A stretch of 56,410 bases of DNA from Bdellovibrionales bacterium (lineage in GTDB: Bacteria; Bdellovibrionota; Bdellovibrionia; Bdellovibrionales; UBA1609): positions 1 to 56,410 of the forward strand of contig JAKUPT010000014.1 of assembly GCA_022450595.1 (NCBI GenBank). Reading direction: 5' to 3'. Below the pieces are notes generated by a model, which was given only the letters and a program-made list of their open reading frames with translations, was not told where the DNA came from and made no database searches. Shown here in pieces: positions 1 through 8,480 of this stretch. Position 1 is the first letter of the stretch. Each line of letters starts with the position of its first letter. The translations under genes and the position numbers were made by a program.

Positions 1-942
1 GCTGGCTGGGGAATTCCTATGGCTACAGATATTGCTTTTGCAGTTGGGATTTTAACACTATTTAGTCGCAAAGTGCCTTTTACACTAAAAATCTTCTTAT
101 TAGCTCTGGCCATTGTTGATGACTTAGGCGCTATCTTAGTGATTGCCTTCTTTTACACAGAACAAATTCACCAGGTAGCACTTGGAATGGCCGCTGTAGG
201 GATTGCTGTGATCACTATTATGAAGTACTCCGGTGTTCGACAAATTGCACTTTATAGTGTGGTTGGATTTTTAGTGTGGATCGCCATTTTAAAAAGTGGG
301 GTTCATGCTACCATTTCAGGGGTTATAATGGGTCTGCTGACTCCGGTTGCAGCTCTTTTTCCTAAAAAAGAGCTACCCCACAAATTTCGTAATTTAGCTA
401 ATGACATTGCTGAGAGCATTGAAAAAGAAAAAGACGAAAAAGAGCTCTCCCATACCACTGTTGAAAAAATCCACGATCTTCATACTGTAACAGTAGAAAG
501 CTCTTCTCCTTTGGATCGACTCATTCATATGTTACATCCTTTTGTTAGCTTTTTTATTATGCCTGTTTTTGCATTTGTAAATGCTGGGGTTCATATTGCA
601 GATATTTCTATTAGCAGTTTTTTATCAAACTCAATTTCACTGGGAATTATTTTAGGGCTTGTTATAGGAAAACCAATTGGGGTTACATTGTTTTCATTCA
701 TCGCTATAAAATTAAAGCTTGCAAAACTTCCTCAAGGCGTCACTTGGGGACATATGATTGCTGTGGGATTTTTAGCTGGTATTGGTTTTACAATGGCCTT
801 ATTTATAAGCAACCTTGCCTTAAAGGGGCCTGAGTACGAAATGTTCTCAAAATTAGGAATATTGACAGCCTCTGTAATTGCAGGTGTTATTGGCTCTATA
901 TTCCTCATAATATCAAAAGATCCTCCAAAAGAGGCAAAATAA
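1..942 (+). CDS. nhaA: Na+/H+ antiporter NhaA (5' end outside window)
   Basis: Inner-membrane electrogenic antiporter that exports Na+ in exchange for protons. The reading frame is open from base 1 (AGWGIPMATDIAFAVGIL), so the Met at 19 is internal and the N-terminal part lies outside the window. The paired aspartates of the NhaA ion site are visible in AIVDDLGA, and the conserved Lys in IGKPIGV. Several hydrophobic segments follow, with a charged loop rich in Lys/Glu in the middle (KEKDEKELSH). The C-terminus ends normally with a short basic tail. It is followed by a tRNA gene on the same strand with its own promoter, so no operon with downstream genes is suggested. Confidence 0.93.
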   Translation, partial: AGWGIPMATDIAFAVGILTLFSRKVPFTLKIFLLALAIVDDLGAILVIAFFYTEQIHQVALGMAAVGIAVITIMKYSGVRQIALYSVVGFLVWIAILKSGVHATISGVIMGLLTPVAALFPKKELPHKFRNLANDIAESIEKEKDEKELSHTTVEKIHDLHTVTVESSSPLDRLIHMLHPFVSFFIMPVFAFVNAGVHIADISISSFLSNSISLGIILGLVIGKPIGVTLFSFIAIKLKLAKLPQGVTWGHMIAVGFLAGIGFTMALFISNLALKGPEYEMFSKLGILTASVIAGVIGSIFLIISKDPPKEAK

Positions 943-959
943 AAAACTGAGATTTGTTT

Positions 960-988
960 TTGACAGTCTATAAAGGCCTATGTATTTT
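960..988 (+). promoter_or_regulatory. sigma70-type promoter of tRNA-Arg
   Basis: A perfect -35 TTGACA (960-965) is followed by a 17-base spacer and a -10 TATTTT (983-988). Predicted transcription start is near 995, nine bases before the tRNA 5' end. Position and match quality support it as the dedicated promoter of the tRNA. Confidence 0.8.
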
Positions 989-1003
989 ATGACCTTTGAA
1001 AGT

Positions 1004-1080
<77 letters not shown>

Positions 1081-1086
1081 TTTTCC

Positions 1087-1953
1087 TTAAGAAGATTTCA
1101 AATTGTACAGATGATGATCTTTCTCTAAATTATGCTTAGAGATTGAAAAAGTAATGGGATCAACCACTATGTATTCCGGCATACAGGGTGTTTGTTCATA
1201 TGAGAAGGGAAGCTCAAGCTTTTGAGACTGCATATAATCTAGCACCATTCGCATTGAAACTAAAGAGTGCCCCAGCAAACAGCTCGGCCCAAAAATTGGA
1301 ACATTGCCGGCTTCAACTTCAGATGTATAACCTGACAAACTATTGTCTTTAAAGTATTCAGGCTCAGGGCGAACAAAAGTTTGAATAAGACCATCGGCTA
1401 AAGATTTTGTAGCATCATAAATTGGCTGATAAAATTCATCCAAACTGTAATGATTATTAGTGAATCTGTACAAATGTATTCCAAGCCCAATTACATAAGC
1501 CGAGTACAAATCTAGATTTCTTTTTCTAGCCTCTCGGTGCAAGGTTTTGTGAGCCTCCACAGGGAATACATCAATTTCATCAATAACCACATCTACATTG
1601 CTCAAAAAAAGATTAACCGACTCTTCAGTGATCCCCTGATCAAATCCCTCAACATGAATGTCTGGATCAATTTTTTTTAAAGCCTCAACTGTAGCTTCAA
1701 GTTTTGTTTTGCCAATCGTTGTATGATCAGCAATGACTTGTCTATTTAAATTTGTGATTTCAACAGTATCAGGATCTGCAAGAGTAAATTGAGTTACCCC
1801 AAGACGAGCCAATGTCAGTGCTACGCCACTGCCCATACCTCCCAGGCCCGCAATTCCCACTCGCAAACTTTTAAGTTTTTGTTGAGCTTTTTCTCCGCCT
1901 AGCCAGAAGTGGTTACGACATGTTCTTTGGAAATAAATATCAGATTTTGACAT
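1087..1953 (-). CDS. ThiF/MoeB/HesA-family E1-like adenylyltransferase
   Basis: The 288-residue protein carries the Rossmann ATP-binding signature of E1-like enzymes, GIAGLGGMGSG (about 33-43), then the ADPDTVEITNLNRQ segment (about 59-72) and a Lys-containing loop IGKTK. Family members adenylate the C-terminal glycine of small ubiquitin-like sulfur carriers or, in TcdA/CsdL, tRNA t6A. No paired CxxC zinc motif is seen; the few cysteines are isolated (in RTCRN, GPSCLLG and TPCMPE). No ThiS/MoaD-like carrier or sulfurtransferase is adjacent, so the substrate is unknown. The start has a clear AAAGGAG six to seven bases upstream. The 3' end lies six bases from the convergent tRNA-Arg. Confidence 0.8.
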   Translation of the reverse strand: MSKSDIYFQRTCRNHFWLGGEKAQQKLKSLRVGIAGLGGMGSGVALTLARLGVTQFTLADPDTVEITNLNRQVIADHTTIGKTKLEATVEALKKIDPDIHVEGFDQGITEESVNLFLSNVDVVIDEIDVFPVEAHKTLHREARKRNLDLYSAYVIGLGIHLYRFTNNHYSLDEFYQPIYDATKSLADGLIQTFVRPEPEYFKDNSLSGYTSEVEAGNVPIFGPSCLLGHSLVSMRMVLDYMQSQKLELPFSYEQTPCMPEYIVVDPITFSISKHNLEKDHHLYNLKSS

Positions 1954-2017
1954 AGCAAAGCTCCTTTAACCTGATTATTATACACAAGTTTATAAACAAG
2001 ATTAATTAATATTTTAA

Positions 2018-2767
2018 TTATTTAGTTTTCAGTATTAAAGACTGGACTTCTTGACTCAATATTTCCGGCTCATAGTATAGCCCGTAATGCCCCTTAGCTT
2101 TTGATATAACCACTTTTAATGAGTCTAGCTCTTTTAGGTCTTGTTTGATTTTGTTGGTTTTCATTATTGGATCTGAATCAAATAAAAATAATGATTTTTG
2201 AGCTTTAATTTTATTTAATAGCTCCCATTCATCTTCTAATCCCTCTGAGGCAAGAGAACTGCCCAAATCCTTTCTCAATTTTTCATTATTGATATTTATT
2301 GAATTTCTAAAATCTTCTGTAGATTTATGAGGATAGGAAAGCTCATCACATATAACTTTATGGTCATCCTTACTCCATTTTTCATTAAACATAAGTCCCC
2401 CAGAGACCGCTGTTTCGTCGAAATACTCTGACAGCATTTGTATATTTCGAGCTGGAGAACACTGAAAAAGCACTAACTGATTTAATGATGGGAGTTTTGA
2501 GGCCAGCTCAATAGCTAAGTGCCCACCAAGACTATGACCAAATATTATGGGGTTGCTTTTAAAGTCTTTAGGAATATTTTTAAAAATATCGTCGACAATA
2601 CGAGATTTTGACCAAGTTAAAGCTTTATTAGCGACGCGTGAGGGATAACCTACATTATGGGCTTGAAAATCAAAATATTGGGCTAATATGTTTTGAAAAG
2701 GTTTCCAAAGGATCTCAGAACTAGAATTGCCATGTATAAATATGCACTTAAGGTTGTTAGAACTCAT
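2018..2767 (-). CDS. alpha/beta-hydrolase fold protein
   Basis: A 249-residue cytoplasmic protein (no signal peptide) with alpha/beta-hydrolase landmarks: the oxyanion-side motif FIHGNSSS near the N-terminus, the nucleophile elbow GHSLGG (about 77-82), a late acid in LFLFDSDP, and a catalytic-type His in KGHYGLYYEPE. The elements occur in the canonical Ser-Asp-His order, so it is probably an active esterase, lipase or amidase. The substrate cannot be told. It is 64 bases downstream of the ThiF start on the same strand, and divergent from the helix-turn-helix gene at 2912. Confidence 0.8.
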   Translation of the reverse strand: MSSNNLKCIFIHGNSSSEILWKPFQNILAQYFDFQAHNVGYPSRVANKALTWSKSRIVDDIFKNIPKDFKSNPIIFGHSLGGHLAIELASKLPSLNQLVLFQCSPARNIQMLSEYFDETAVSGGLMFNEKWSKDDHKVICDELSYPHKSTEDFRNSININNEKLRKDLGSSLASEGLEDEWELLNKIKAQKSLFLFDSDPIMKTNKIKQDLKELDSLKVVISKAKGHYGLYYEPEILSQEVQSLILKTK

Positions 2768-2873
2768 ACAGCCTCTTTCCGTTAACGTACAGTTCTCGAG
2801 GATATGGTTAATTTTATCATATGAAATAGCTCAAACACTAAAAATAGCCGTTATTTCTCATATTAGTACAAAC

Positions 2874-2902
2874 TTGACCCTGTGCAGAAAAATGAATATA
2901 AA
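2874..2902 (+). promoter_or_regulatory. strong sigma70-type promoter at the 5' end of the HTH gene
   Basis: TTGACC (2874-2879), a 17-base spacer and TATAAA (2897-2902) form a near-consensus promoter. The predicted start of transcription is about 2909-2911. A GTG at 2882 would extend the reading frame into this promoter, so the ATG at 2912 is the better start. Confidence 0.6.
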
Positions 2903-2911
2903 ATAAGGCTT

Positions 2912-3211
2912 ATGTTTACTGAAATAGAAGATATAAATTCATACCGCTCAAAAATAGCAGCAAATTTGGCCTCACATGCCAGAAAAAAGTTTAAGTTGTC
3001 TACCAAAGCCGTGTCTAAGCAGTTTGGCATGACTGAAGACGATTACATCAAGTTTGAGGCCGGAGAGCATATTCTTGATGAACAAGCTGTGTTTGATATT
3101 TTAGAGTATTACTTAATTTCAAGAGAGAAAATTAAAGAAAGCTTCGAATTGAGTCAGTTTTTATATTTTTACGATATTAGTGAAGTTTTAATGAAAGACA
3201 GTACAGTATGA
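2912..3211 (+). CDS. small XRE-type helix-turn-helix protein
   Basis: A 99-residue protein. Residues about 20-70 fit the Cro/CI (XRE) helix-turn-helix layout: HARKKFKLSTKAVSKQFGM is followed by TEDDYIKFEAGE and a helix that ends DILEYYLIS. It is likely DNA-binding, but no ligand domain is visible. The frame is open from a GTG at 2882, but that codon lacks a ribosome site and sits inside a strong promoter, so ATG 2912 is chosen; an AAGG lies only three bases before it. The stop overlaps the next start in an ATGA junction, suggesting coupled translation with the 291-residue protein. Base composition is AT-rich, like the rest of this cassette. Confidence 0.65.
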   Translation: MFTEIEDINSYRSKIAANLASHARKKFKLSTKAVSKQFGMTEDDYIKFEAGEHILDEQAVFDILEYYLISREKIKESFELSQFLYFYDISEVLMKDSTV

Positions 3212-4083
3212 ATATGTCTGACAAAAAAAGGCAAATTCTCAAGTTTATCTTTAAAGTTGGTATCGACTTAAAGACCTTAGTTTATATTCTAGAATATGAT
3301 GTTAATAAAATTAAAGCATGGTTTACAAATGTTCATGACAATTCTCTTAATGAGGCCTTGTTAAAACAACTCACAAATTTCTTTAAAATAACTGAAGATC
3401 AAATTTTGCTAGAAAAATATAACTGTAAAAATTTACGCTTTATTTACTTTGGTAAAAAATTTGATACAGAGCCTCCTGAAAAATATAAAGAATATTCTTA
3501 TAGTAAAACTAGAACTTCAGCCCATATTTTAAAATATTTATCACTCACAAGAGGGCAACACTTTTCCGACGACCTCATTCAGAGCTTTAATATATCTCCA
3601 ACCTTTTTTGATAGTTTAGACAATGAAATTAACCTTGTGTTTTTTATTGAACTTCTTGAAAAAGTAAAGCCTCTAATTTCTCAAAAAGAATATAATCAAT
3701 TAGGATGTTTGCTTTTTCTAGGAATTAAAAACTCAACACTTGGTAAAGAATTTGCCAGTAAAAATAATTATTACAGCTGCTACAATACACTTATTAAAAA
3801 TTTAAATTTATTTGATAATAATTTTATTTACAACACTCAGTTAACACCTGAAAAACTTATCTTTCAGGCTAGACTTAACAATGAAAATATAGAGCCTTTA
3901 AACATTGATAATCAAAGACTGTCTAATATCACCTTTTATAGAAAAACTCTTTTAGAATGGATCCCCTACTTAAGTGAACTGGCTCCACTTCAAAGTAAAA
4001 TTAATAAATGCATTACACAGGGTGACTCCTATACTGAGTATGAATTTGAGCTCCCCAAAGCCCATAGCCTTTTCTTACTTTAA
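3208..4083 (+). CDS. unknown protein with N-terminal HTH-like region, coupled to the XRE protein
   Basis: A 291-residue soluble protein. The first 60 residues (KRQILKFIF through FFKITEDQILLEKY) have the helix pattern of a Cro-like DNA-binding domain, but the match is weak. The remainder is a mostly helical region with many Asn, Lys and Phe residues and no motif I recognise; it could be a sensor or effector domain. It starts in a 4-base ATGA overlap with the upstream XRE gene, so the two are probably made in a fixed ratio. Its stop overlaps the stop of the convergent gene at 4080, leaving no room for a terminator between them. Confidence 0.6.
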   Translation: MNMSDKKRQILKFIFKVGIDLKTLVYILEYDVNKIKAWFTNVHDNSLNEALLKQLTNFFKITEDQILLEKYNCKNLRFIYFGKKFDTEPPEKYKEYSYSKTRTSAHILKYLSLTRGQHFSDDLIQSFNISPTFFDSLDNEINLVFFIELLEKVKPLISQKEYNQLGCLLFLGIKNSTLGKEFASKNNYYSCYNTLIKNLNLFDNNFIYNTQLTPEKLIFQARLNNENIEPLNIDNQRLSNITFYRKTLLEWIPYLSELAPLQSKINKCITQGDSYTEYEFELPKAHSLFLL

Positions 4084-4817
4084 GCAGCTCTTTTTGCATT
4101 ATTACTAAACATATCTAACAAGAATTGATGCAGATTTACTTTAGCTGCCTCAGATCTATACTCTAAACAGTGTTCAATAATTTCTTCATACTTTTCAAAA
4201 GATTTTTGAAGCCATGAAAGTGAGAAGCTTTTCATTAAAATCAACTTGTGATCACAATCAACTGCTGGATGAAAAAACATATGATTATTGGGAAATTCAC
4301 CAACTCTTTCAAGCCATCTTGAGGCCTTATACTTTTCATTAGTGCAGCCTACAAAATGATCATATCCCTGTCTTAATAAATAACTACATACTCCGACGTA
4401 GGCAATTTCTGAAAGATCTAAACCAGAGTTTTTTTTAGAATATTTTGGATCTACAAACCAAGCGTTACAATCAACCAAATCCCCTTTTTGTTTTATAAAT
4501 TTATTGGCTTCATTTTTAGCAAAATCATCTAGATATTCATAATAAATATCAAAAGGAAGATTCAAATTATACTGTTTAGCTCGACTACGATAAGTTGTTC
4601 TAATTGCCAAAACTAGATTGGGGCTTAAAAAATTCTCCACATCATAAATTAAAAAGTGTGTTCCACACATATCGTGCTTGTCCATACTTATATAGTGCTC
4701 TGAGGTTTTACTAAAATTAATTTGTTTTACTGTGATAAGGTCATTTAGCAGTTTTTTTACTTCCATTGAATCCAGCTGATGTATTGCATTATCAAGTATT
4801 ACTAATTTAAATTGCAT
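4080..4817 (-). CDS. GNAT-fold / autoinducer-synthase-like acyltransferase (tentative)
   Basis: A 245-residue protein without signal peptide. The order of elements resembles GNAT and LuxI/FeeM-type N-acyltransferases: strand FLIYD (55-59), strand plus Arg-rich turn LVLAIRTTYRSR (68-79), strand AWFVDPKYS (119-127), a long helix leading to GYDHFVGCTN (151-160), then ASRWLERVG (165-173). This assignment rests on pattern only; I do not see an exact family signature. If right, it would transfer an acyl group to an amine and could make a signal molecule, with the two HTH proteins as possible partners. GGAGG lies just before the ATG. It converges on the 291-residue gene with overlapping stops. Confidence 0.4.
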   Translation of the reverse strand: MQFKLVILDNAIHQLDSMEVKKLLNDLITVKQINFSKTSEHYISMDKHDMCGTHFLIYDVENFLSPNLVLAIRTTYRSRAKQYNLNLPFDIYYEYLDDFAKNEANKFIKQKGDLVDCNAWFVDPKYSKKNSGLDLSEIAYVGVCSYLLRQGYDHFVGCTNEKYKASRWLERVGEFPNNHMFFHPAVDCDHKLILMKSFSLSWLQKSFEKYEEIIEHCLEYRSEAAKVNLHQFLLDMFSNNAKRAA

Positions 4818-4836
4818 AAAACCTCCAACTAAATAA

Positions 4837-4950
4837 CTTATCGATAGAAAATTAAATTAATTTATAGATGTTTTATTTATTCTCAATTTTATACAAAAAA
4901 ACATATTAAATTTTTATTTATACCCTCTAAGACTAGGTAAAATCGATAAG
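4837..4950. repeat. widely spaced inverted repeat in a 314-base AT-rich gap
   Basis: The gap 4818-5131 holds no gene. In it, CTTATCGAT (4837-4845) and its reverse complement ATCGATAAG (4942-4950) form a 9-base inverted repeat spaced by 96 bases. Between them, on the minus strand, an extended -10-like TGTATAAA (4888-4895) could serve the gene ending at 4080. Two matching sites around a promoter would suit an operator bound by a looping regulator; this is inference. Confidence 0.35.
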
Positions 4951-5131
4951 AAGAGTTAAAGAACTAAAAGATGTTTAATTAAAAATTTATAGCTGTTAGC
5001 TTCTTTTGCAAGGGCTGACTTAAAATCATTAATTTTTTTAATAACTCAAATATATATTTTAAAGCTTTAAAAAAATAGGTTTGTACTTTAAGAGTTTCTA
5101 TTCTGAGAGCTGACTACAGGTCAAATACCTA

Positions 5132-6979
5132 TTAATTAAAACAACTATTAATAGCTTTAAGTGCCACATCTACTTTATTGAAAGGGGCACTCACCTGAAA
5201 CCCTGCCACATTGTCTTTTAATTTTTGCATTGTGGATACAGCAATTTCAATACCTTTTAATATTGAAGCCTCTTTATCATTGGCGACTTTTTCCATTTCA
5301 TCCAACACCCAGTCAGGGACTTCAACTCCTGGCACCTCGTGCTTTAAAAACTCGGCATTCCTTAAACTTACCAGTGGCCATATCCCTACAATAACTGGAC
5401 AACTTTTAGTAATCTGACTCATAAACTTTTCATAAGAGTCCGCGCAATAAATGGGCTGGGTTATTGCAAATTCCGCCCCAGCTTCTAACTTATAATTGTA
5501 ACGTTTAATTTCAAGATCTTGATTGATCGCTGTCGGATTTAACGCCACACCTGTTACAAAGCCTGTAGGGTCCCCAAATGGACTACCCCCTAAGTCTAAA
5601 CCATGGTTCATTTGATTCACTATATGGGTTAAGCCTATGGCATCAACATCATAAACAGCTGTGGCCCCAGGACAGTTTCCGAGTTTTGGAGGATCTCCTG
5701 TTACCAATAAAACATTTCGAACCCCATTAATATAACTGCCCAATAAATCAGACTGTATGCCTATGAGATTTCTATCTCTTGAGGTGAAGTGTGGAATTGG
5801 TTCAATGTTAAAATTTGATTTAATATAAGATGATAACTGAAGCGAGCTCATTCTAGCCACAGCACGAGCTCCGTCTGGAATATTCACAAATTCAATACCA
5901 TTATTTTGTAAGATTTTAATCTTTTCTATAAAGCTAGTGAAATCAACACCTTTTGGGGGCAGAACTTCGATGGAAAGAACCTTCTCTCCCCTTGATAGTT
6001 TTTCAGAAAGTAGACTTCTTTGTTCAAATGGGATCTTGATATTTTCTCTTTGCTGCAAGTCCTCTTTGTTGTTTATAAACTCAACCGCCACATCTTCCAA
6101 GTGAACTTCTTTTTGAAGGGCGTTTGATACAGCCTTAATATGTTCTTCATAAACTCCACTGTGACCGCCAACTATATGTGCCCCAGCCTGGAACAGCCTT
6201 TTTGCATACTTTCCCATATAATCAGGGTTACACATGTAAATGTACTGATCATTAATATACCGAGGTAAACCAGCGTTAGGTAAAATGCTTAATGGTTTGT
6301 TAGATATTTGCTTTAATTTTTTTACCGCAGTTAGCGCCCCACTGGGCCCAACCTCTCCAGAAATACCAATGCAATCGACATCATAAGTATCGCATAGTTT
6401 TGAAAATTCATTAAGTGTTGCCCCATAAGAGGTTTTCATGTTTTCTTGTATCGCTATGTGAGCCATAACAGGCAAACGGGAAAGCTCTTTACAAGCTTGA
6501 ATGGCCGCTTTAAGTTCTTTTAAATCATGAAAGGCCTCAAGTCGAAATCCATCCACACCGGCCTCTATAAAAAAACCGACATTTTTTTTATAAAACTCTT
6601 TGGCCTCTTCAAAACTTGTAGGACCTAATGGTTCAAGTACAAGTCCTAACGGCCCCATTACGCCAGCCACATAAGCTTCACTTTTACTAGTGTTACGGCA
6701 AATAGACGTTGCAGCAAAAATAATATCTTTTAACTTATCTTGTAGCCCATATTGAGTGAGCTTTGGAACTGTTGCAGAAAAAGTATTTGTTCCAAGAATA
6801 ATAGCCCCTGCACTTAAAAAGCCTTGATGTATTTGTTCTACAGCCTCATTTTCAACTAAACAAAGCTCTTCAAAACTTCTGTTAACATAAAAGCCTTTGT
6901 TATATAAAGAGGTGGCCATACTGCCATCACAAATCAATGGTGTTTTTAAATCCAATAGAGCTGATTTAAAATCTTTCAC
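5132..6979 (-). CDS. homocysteine S-methyltransferase-like domain fused to methylenetetrahydrofolate reductase
   Basis: A 615-residue fusion of the YitJ layout. Residues 1-290 form a homocysteine methyltransferase barrel (CDGSMATSLYNKG, GTNTFSAT, GVDGFRLEAF). Residues about 325-615 are a MetF-type flavoprotein that reduces methylene-THF to methyl-THF (LSIEVLPPKG, TSRDRN, VTGDPP, FAITQPIY). The methyl-THF arm looks intact. The methyltransferase arm lacks the zinc ligands: the usual Asn-Cys before xxGP is Ser207-Gly208, and the usual GGCCG is GGHSG (271-275). The domain may therefore be regulatory, structural or use another metal site. The start overlaps the manC stop by four bases (ATGA), so the two are probably co-translated. 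Confidence 0.85.
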   Translation of the reverse strand: MKDFKSALLDLKTPLICDGSMATSLYNKGFYVNRSFEELCLVENEAVEQIHQGFLSAGAIILGTNTFSATVPKLTQYGLQDKLKDIIFAATSICRNTSKSEAYVAGVMGPLGLVLEPLGPTSFEEAKEFYKKNVGFFIEAGVDGFRLEAFHDLKELKAAIQACKELSRLPVMAHIAIQENMKTSYGATLNEFSKLCDTYDVDCIGISGEVGPSGALTAVKKLKQISNKPLSILPNAGLPRYINDQYIYMCNPDYMGKYAKRLFQAGAHIVGGHSGVYEEHIKAVSNALQKEVHLEDVAVEFINNKEDLQQRENIKIPFEQRSLLSEKLSRGEKVLSIEVLPPKGVDFTSFIEKIKILQNNGIEFVNIPDGARAVARMSSLQLSSYIKSNFNIEPIPHFTSRDRNLIGIQSDLLGSYINGVRNVLLVTGDPPKLGNCPGATAVYDVDAIGLTHIVNQMNHGLDLGGSPFGDPTGFVTGVALNPTAINQDLEIKRYNYKLEAGAEFAITQPIYCADSYEKFMSQITKSCPVIVGIWPLVSLRNAEFLKHEVPGVEVPDWVLDEMEKVANDKEASILKGIEIAVSTMQKLKDNVAGFQVSAPFNKVDVALKAINSCFN

Positions 6980-8346
6980 GACTCATACCTTTCAATATCA
7001 TCTTCACCAAAATAATCTCCAGTTTGAACTTCAATAAGAATAAGTGGTATATCTGAAGTGCACTCTATTTGATGCTTAGTCTTTCTTAAAATTGTCACTA
7101 CATCATTTTTTTTTACCGACTGCACCTTGTCGTCTAAAGTCAGTTTTCCTTCGCCAGATACAATCACCCACAACTCATCTCTTTTTTGATGAGATTGATA
7201 GCTTATACTCTTATATGGCAAAACACTTACTTTTTTAACTTTGCATTCTGCAGACTCTGACAACACCTCATAATTGCCCCAAGGTCTTTTTTCGTAATAA
7301 GTATTACTAGCATGAACTGGTCTAGACTCAGAGATTAAGGTCTGTAACTCCTTTACGGATTGACTGCTTCCCTTCTGAGTAATGAGCAAACTGTCCGGTG
7401 TGTCCACAACAATAAGGTCATTCACGTTTGATAACCCAATAATTTTATCTTTAACAGAATAAACAAAGTTCGATGAGCTCATATAAGAATATAAATCTGC
7501 TTTAGATTGGTTTTTTAACTCTGGAGCCTCTTCAAACAGTCGAGCCACTTCATCCCAAGAGCCCACATCACTCCAACCAAAATCTCCAGGCACACAAGCA
7601 ATGTTGTTTGCTTTTTCCATGACTCCATAGTCAATGCTTATAGAGTTGATATTAGCATAGACTTGCTCAAGGTTATCTTGATTTAAACTCGAAATTTTTG
7701 ACCACAGCTCCGGCATATATAATTCAAAAGCTTGTATTAATGTGGATATTTTGAATACAAAAATTCCTGCATTCCAATAAAAGTGTTTTGATTTTATATA
7801 TTTTTTTGCTATTTCTAGATTTGGTTTTTCTCTAAAAGATTTCACCTGAAAGGCACTAATAGCTTCCTGGCTATCAAGTTTTTTATTCTCATCGACCTCT
7901 ATATATCCATAAGCCGTGCTCGCCTTATGAGGCTCAACACCTAAGGTAATAATTTTGTTCTTATGAGCTTGTCTTTCAGCAACCTCTAGAGCTTTTAAAA
8001 ATGCTTTTTCATTAAATATTAAATGATCTGAGGGAAAAACACCCACAACCTGGTCTTCTTGTTTTAACTTTAAAAACTTATGGCAAAGCAGGGCTAAAGC
8101 CGGGGCTGTATTTTTACCAAAAGGCTCAAGAATCAAATGCTCATCTGCAATTGGTATTGTTTTTTGAGTCAGATTTTGCATTGAAGCCGTTGTAATGACC
8201 CAAGGTGTGTCTAGGCTCTTAAGTCGCTCATAGGTTGTTTTTAAAAAGCTTTGATCAAAAAACTCACAGTATTGTTTAGGATAATGGGCTCTTGATACAG
8301 GCCATAGCCGAGTTCCACTGCCTCCGCATAAAATCACTGGTACCAT
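6976..8346 (-). CDS. manC: mannose-1-phosphate guanylyltransferase / mannose-6-phosphate isomerase (type II)
   Basis: Makes GDP-mannose for surface polysaccharide; the C-terminal cupin supplies mannose-6-phosphate isomerase activity in family members. The 456-residue length is normal. Residues 1-18 carry the nucleotidyltransferase signature VILCGGSGTRLWPVS followed by PKQY; FPSDH and EKPN follow, then FYWNAGIFVF. The C-terminal cupin has RPWGNYEVL and SYQSHQKRDELWVIVSGEG with the metal-binding His/Glu pattern. GGAGG lies ten bases before the ATG. It is divergent from a sugar aminotransferase gene, in keeping with a polysaccharide or LPS role, yet its downstream partner is a folate/methionine enzyme. 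Confidence 0.95.
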   Translation of the reverse strand: MVPVILCGGSGTRLWPVSRAHYPKQYCEFFDQSFLKTTYERLKSLDTPWVITTASMQNLTQKTIPIADEHLILEPFGKNTAPALALLCHKFLKLKQEDQVVGVFPSDHLIFNEKAFLKALEVAERQAHKNKIITLGVEPHKASTAYGYIEVDENKKLDSQEAISAFQVKSFREKPNLEIAKKYIKSKHFYWNAGIFVFKISTLIQAFELYMPELWSKISSLNQDNLEQVYANINSISIDYGVMEKANNIACVPGDFGWSDVGSWDEVARLFEEAPELKNQSKADLYSYMSSSNFVYSVKDKIIGLSNVNDLIVVDTPDSLLITQKGSSQSVKELQTLISESRPVHASNTYYEKRPWGNYEVLSESAECKVKKVSVLPYKSISYQSHQKRDELWVIVSGEGKLTLDDKVQSVKKNDVVTILRKTKHQIECTSDIPLILIEVQTGDYFGEDDIERYES

Positions 8347-8480
8347 GAAGCATTATCCTCCAGATGCTAAACATTCTTAAAAGACCATACTACAATAATA
8401 TAAAGGCATGAGAAAGCCAAAAACGGTTGATTTTAAAGGCTCAGAAAACGATAATACCTTCAAACAAAGGATGTGCTGAG

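Noticed and set aside
6980-8480. SAM or other riboswitch controlling the MetF fusion
   Set aside because: The MetF gene has no leader because it overlaps manC; the gap upstream of manC shows no riboswitch fold I recognise.
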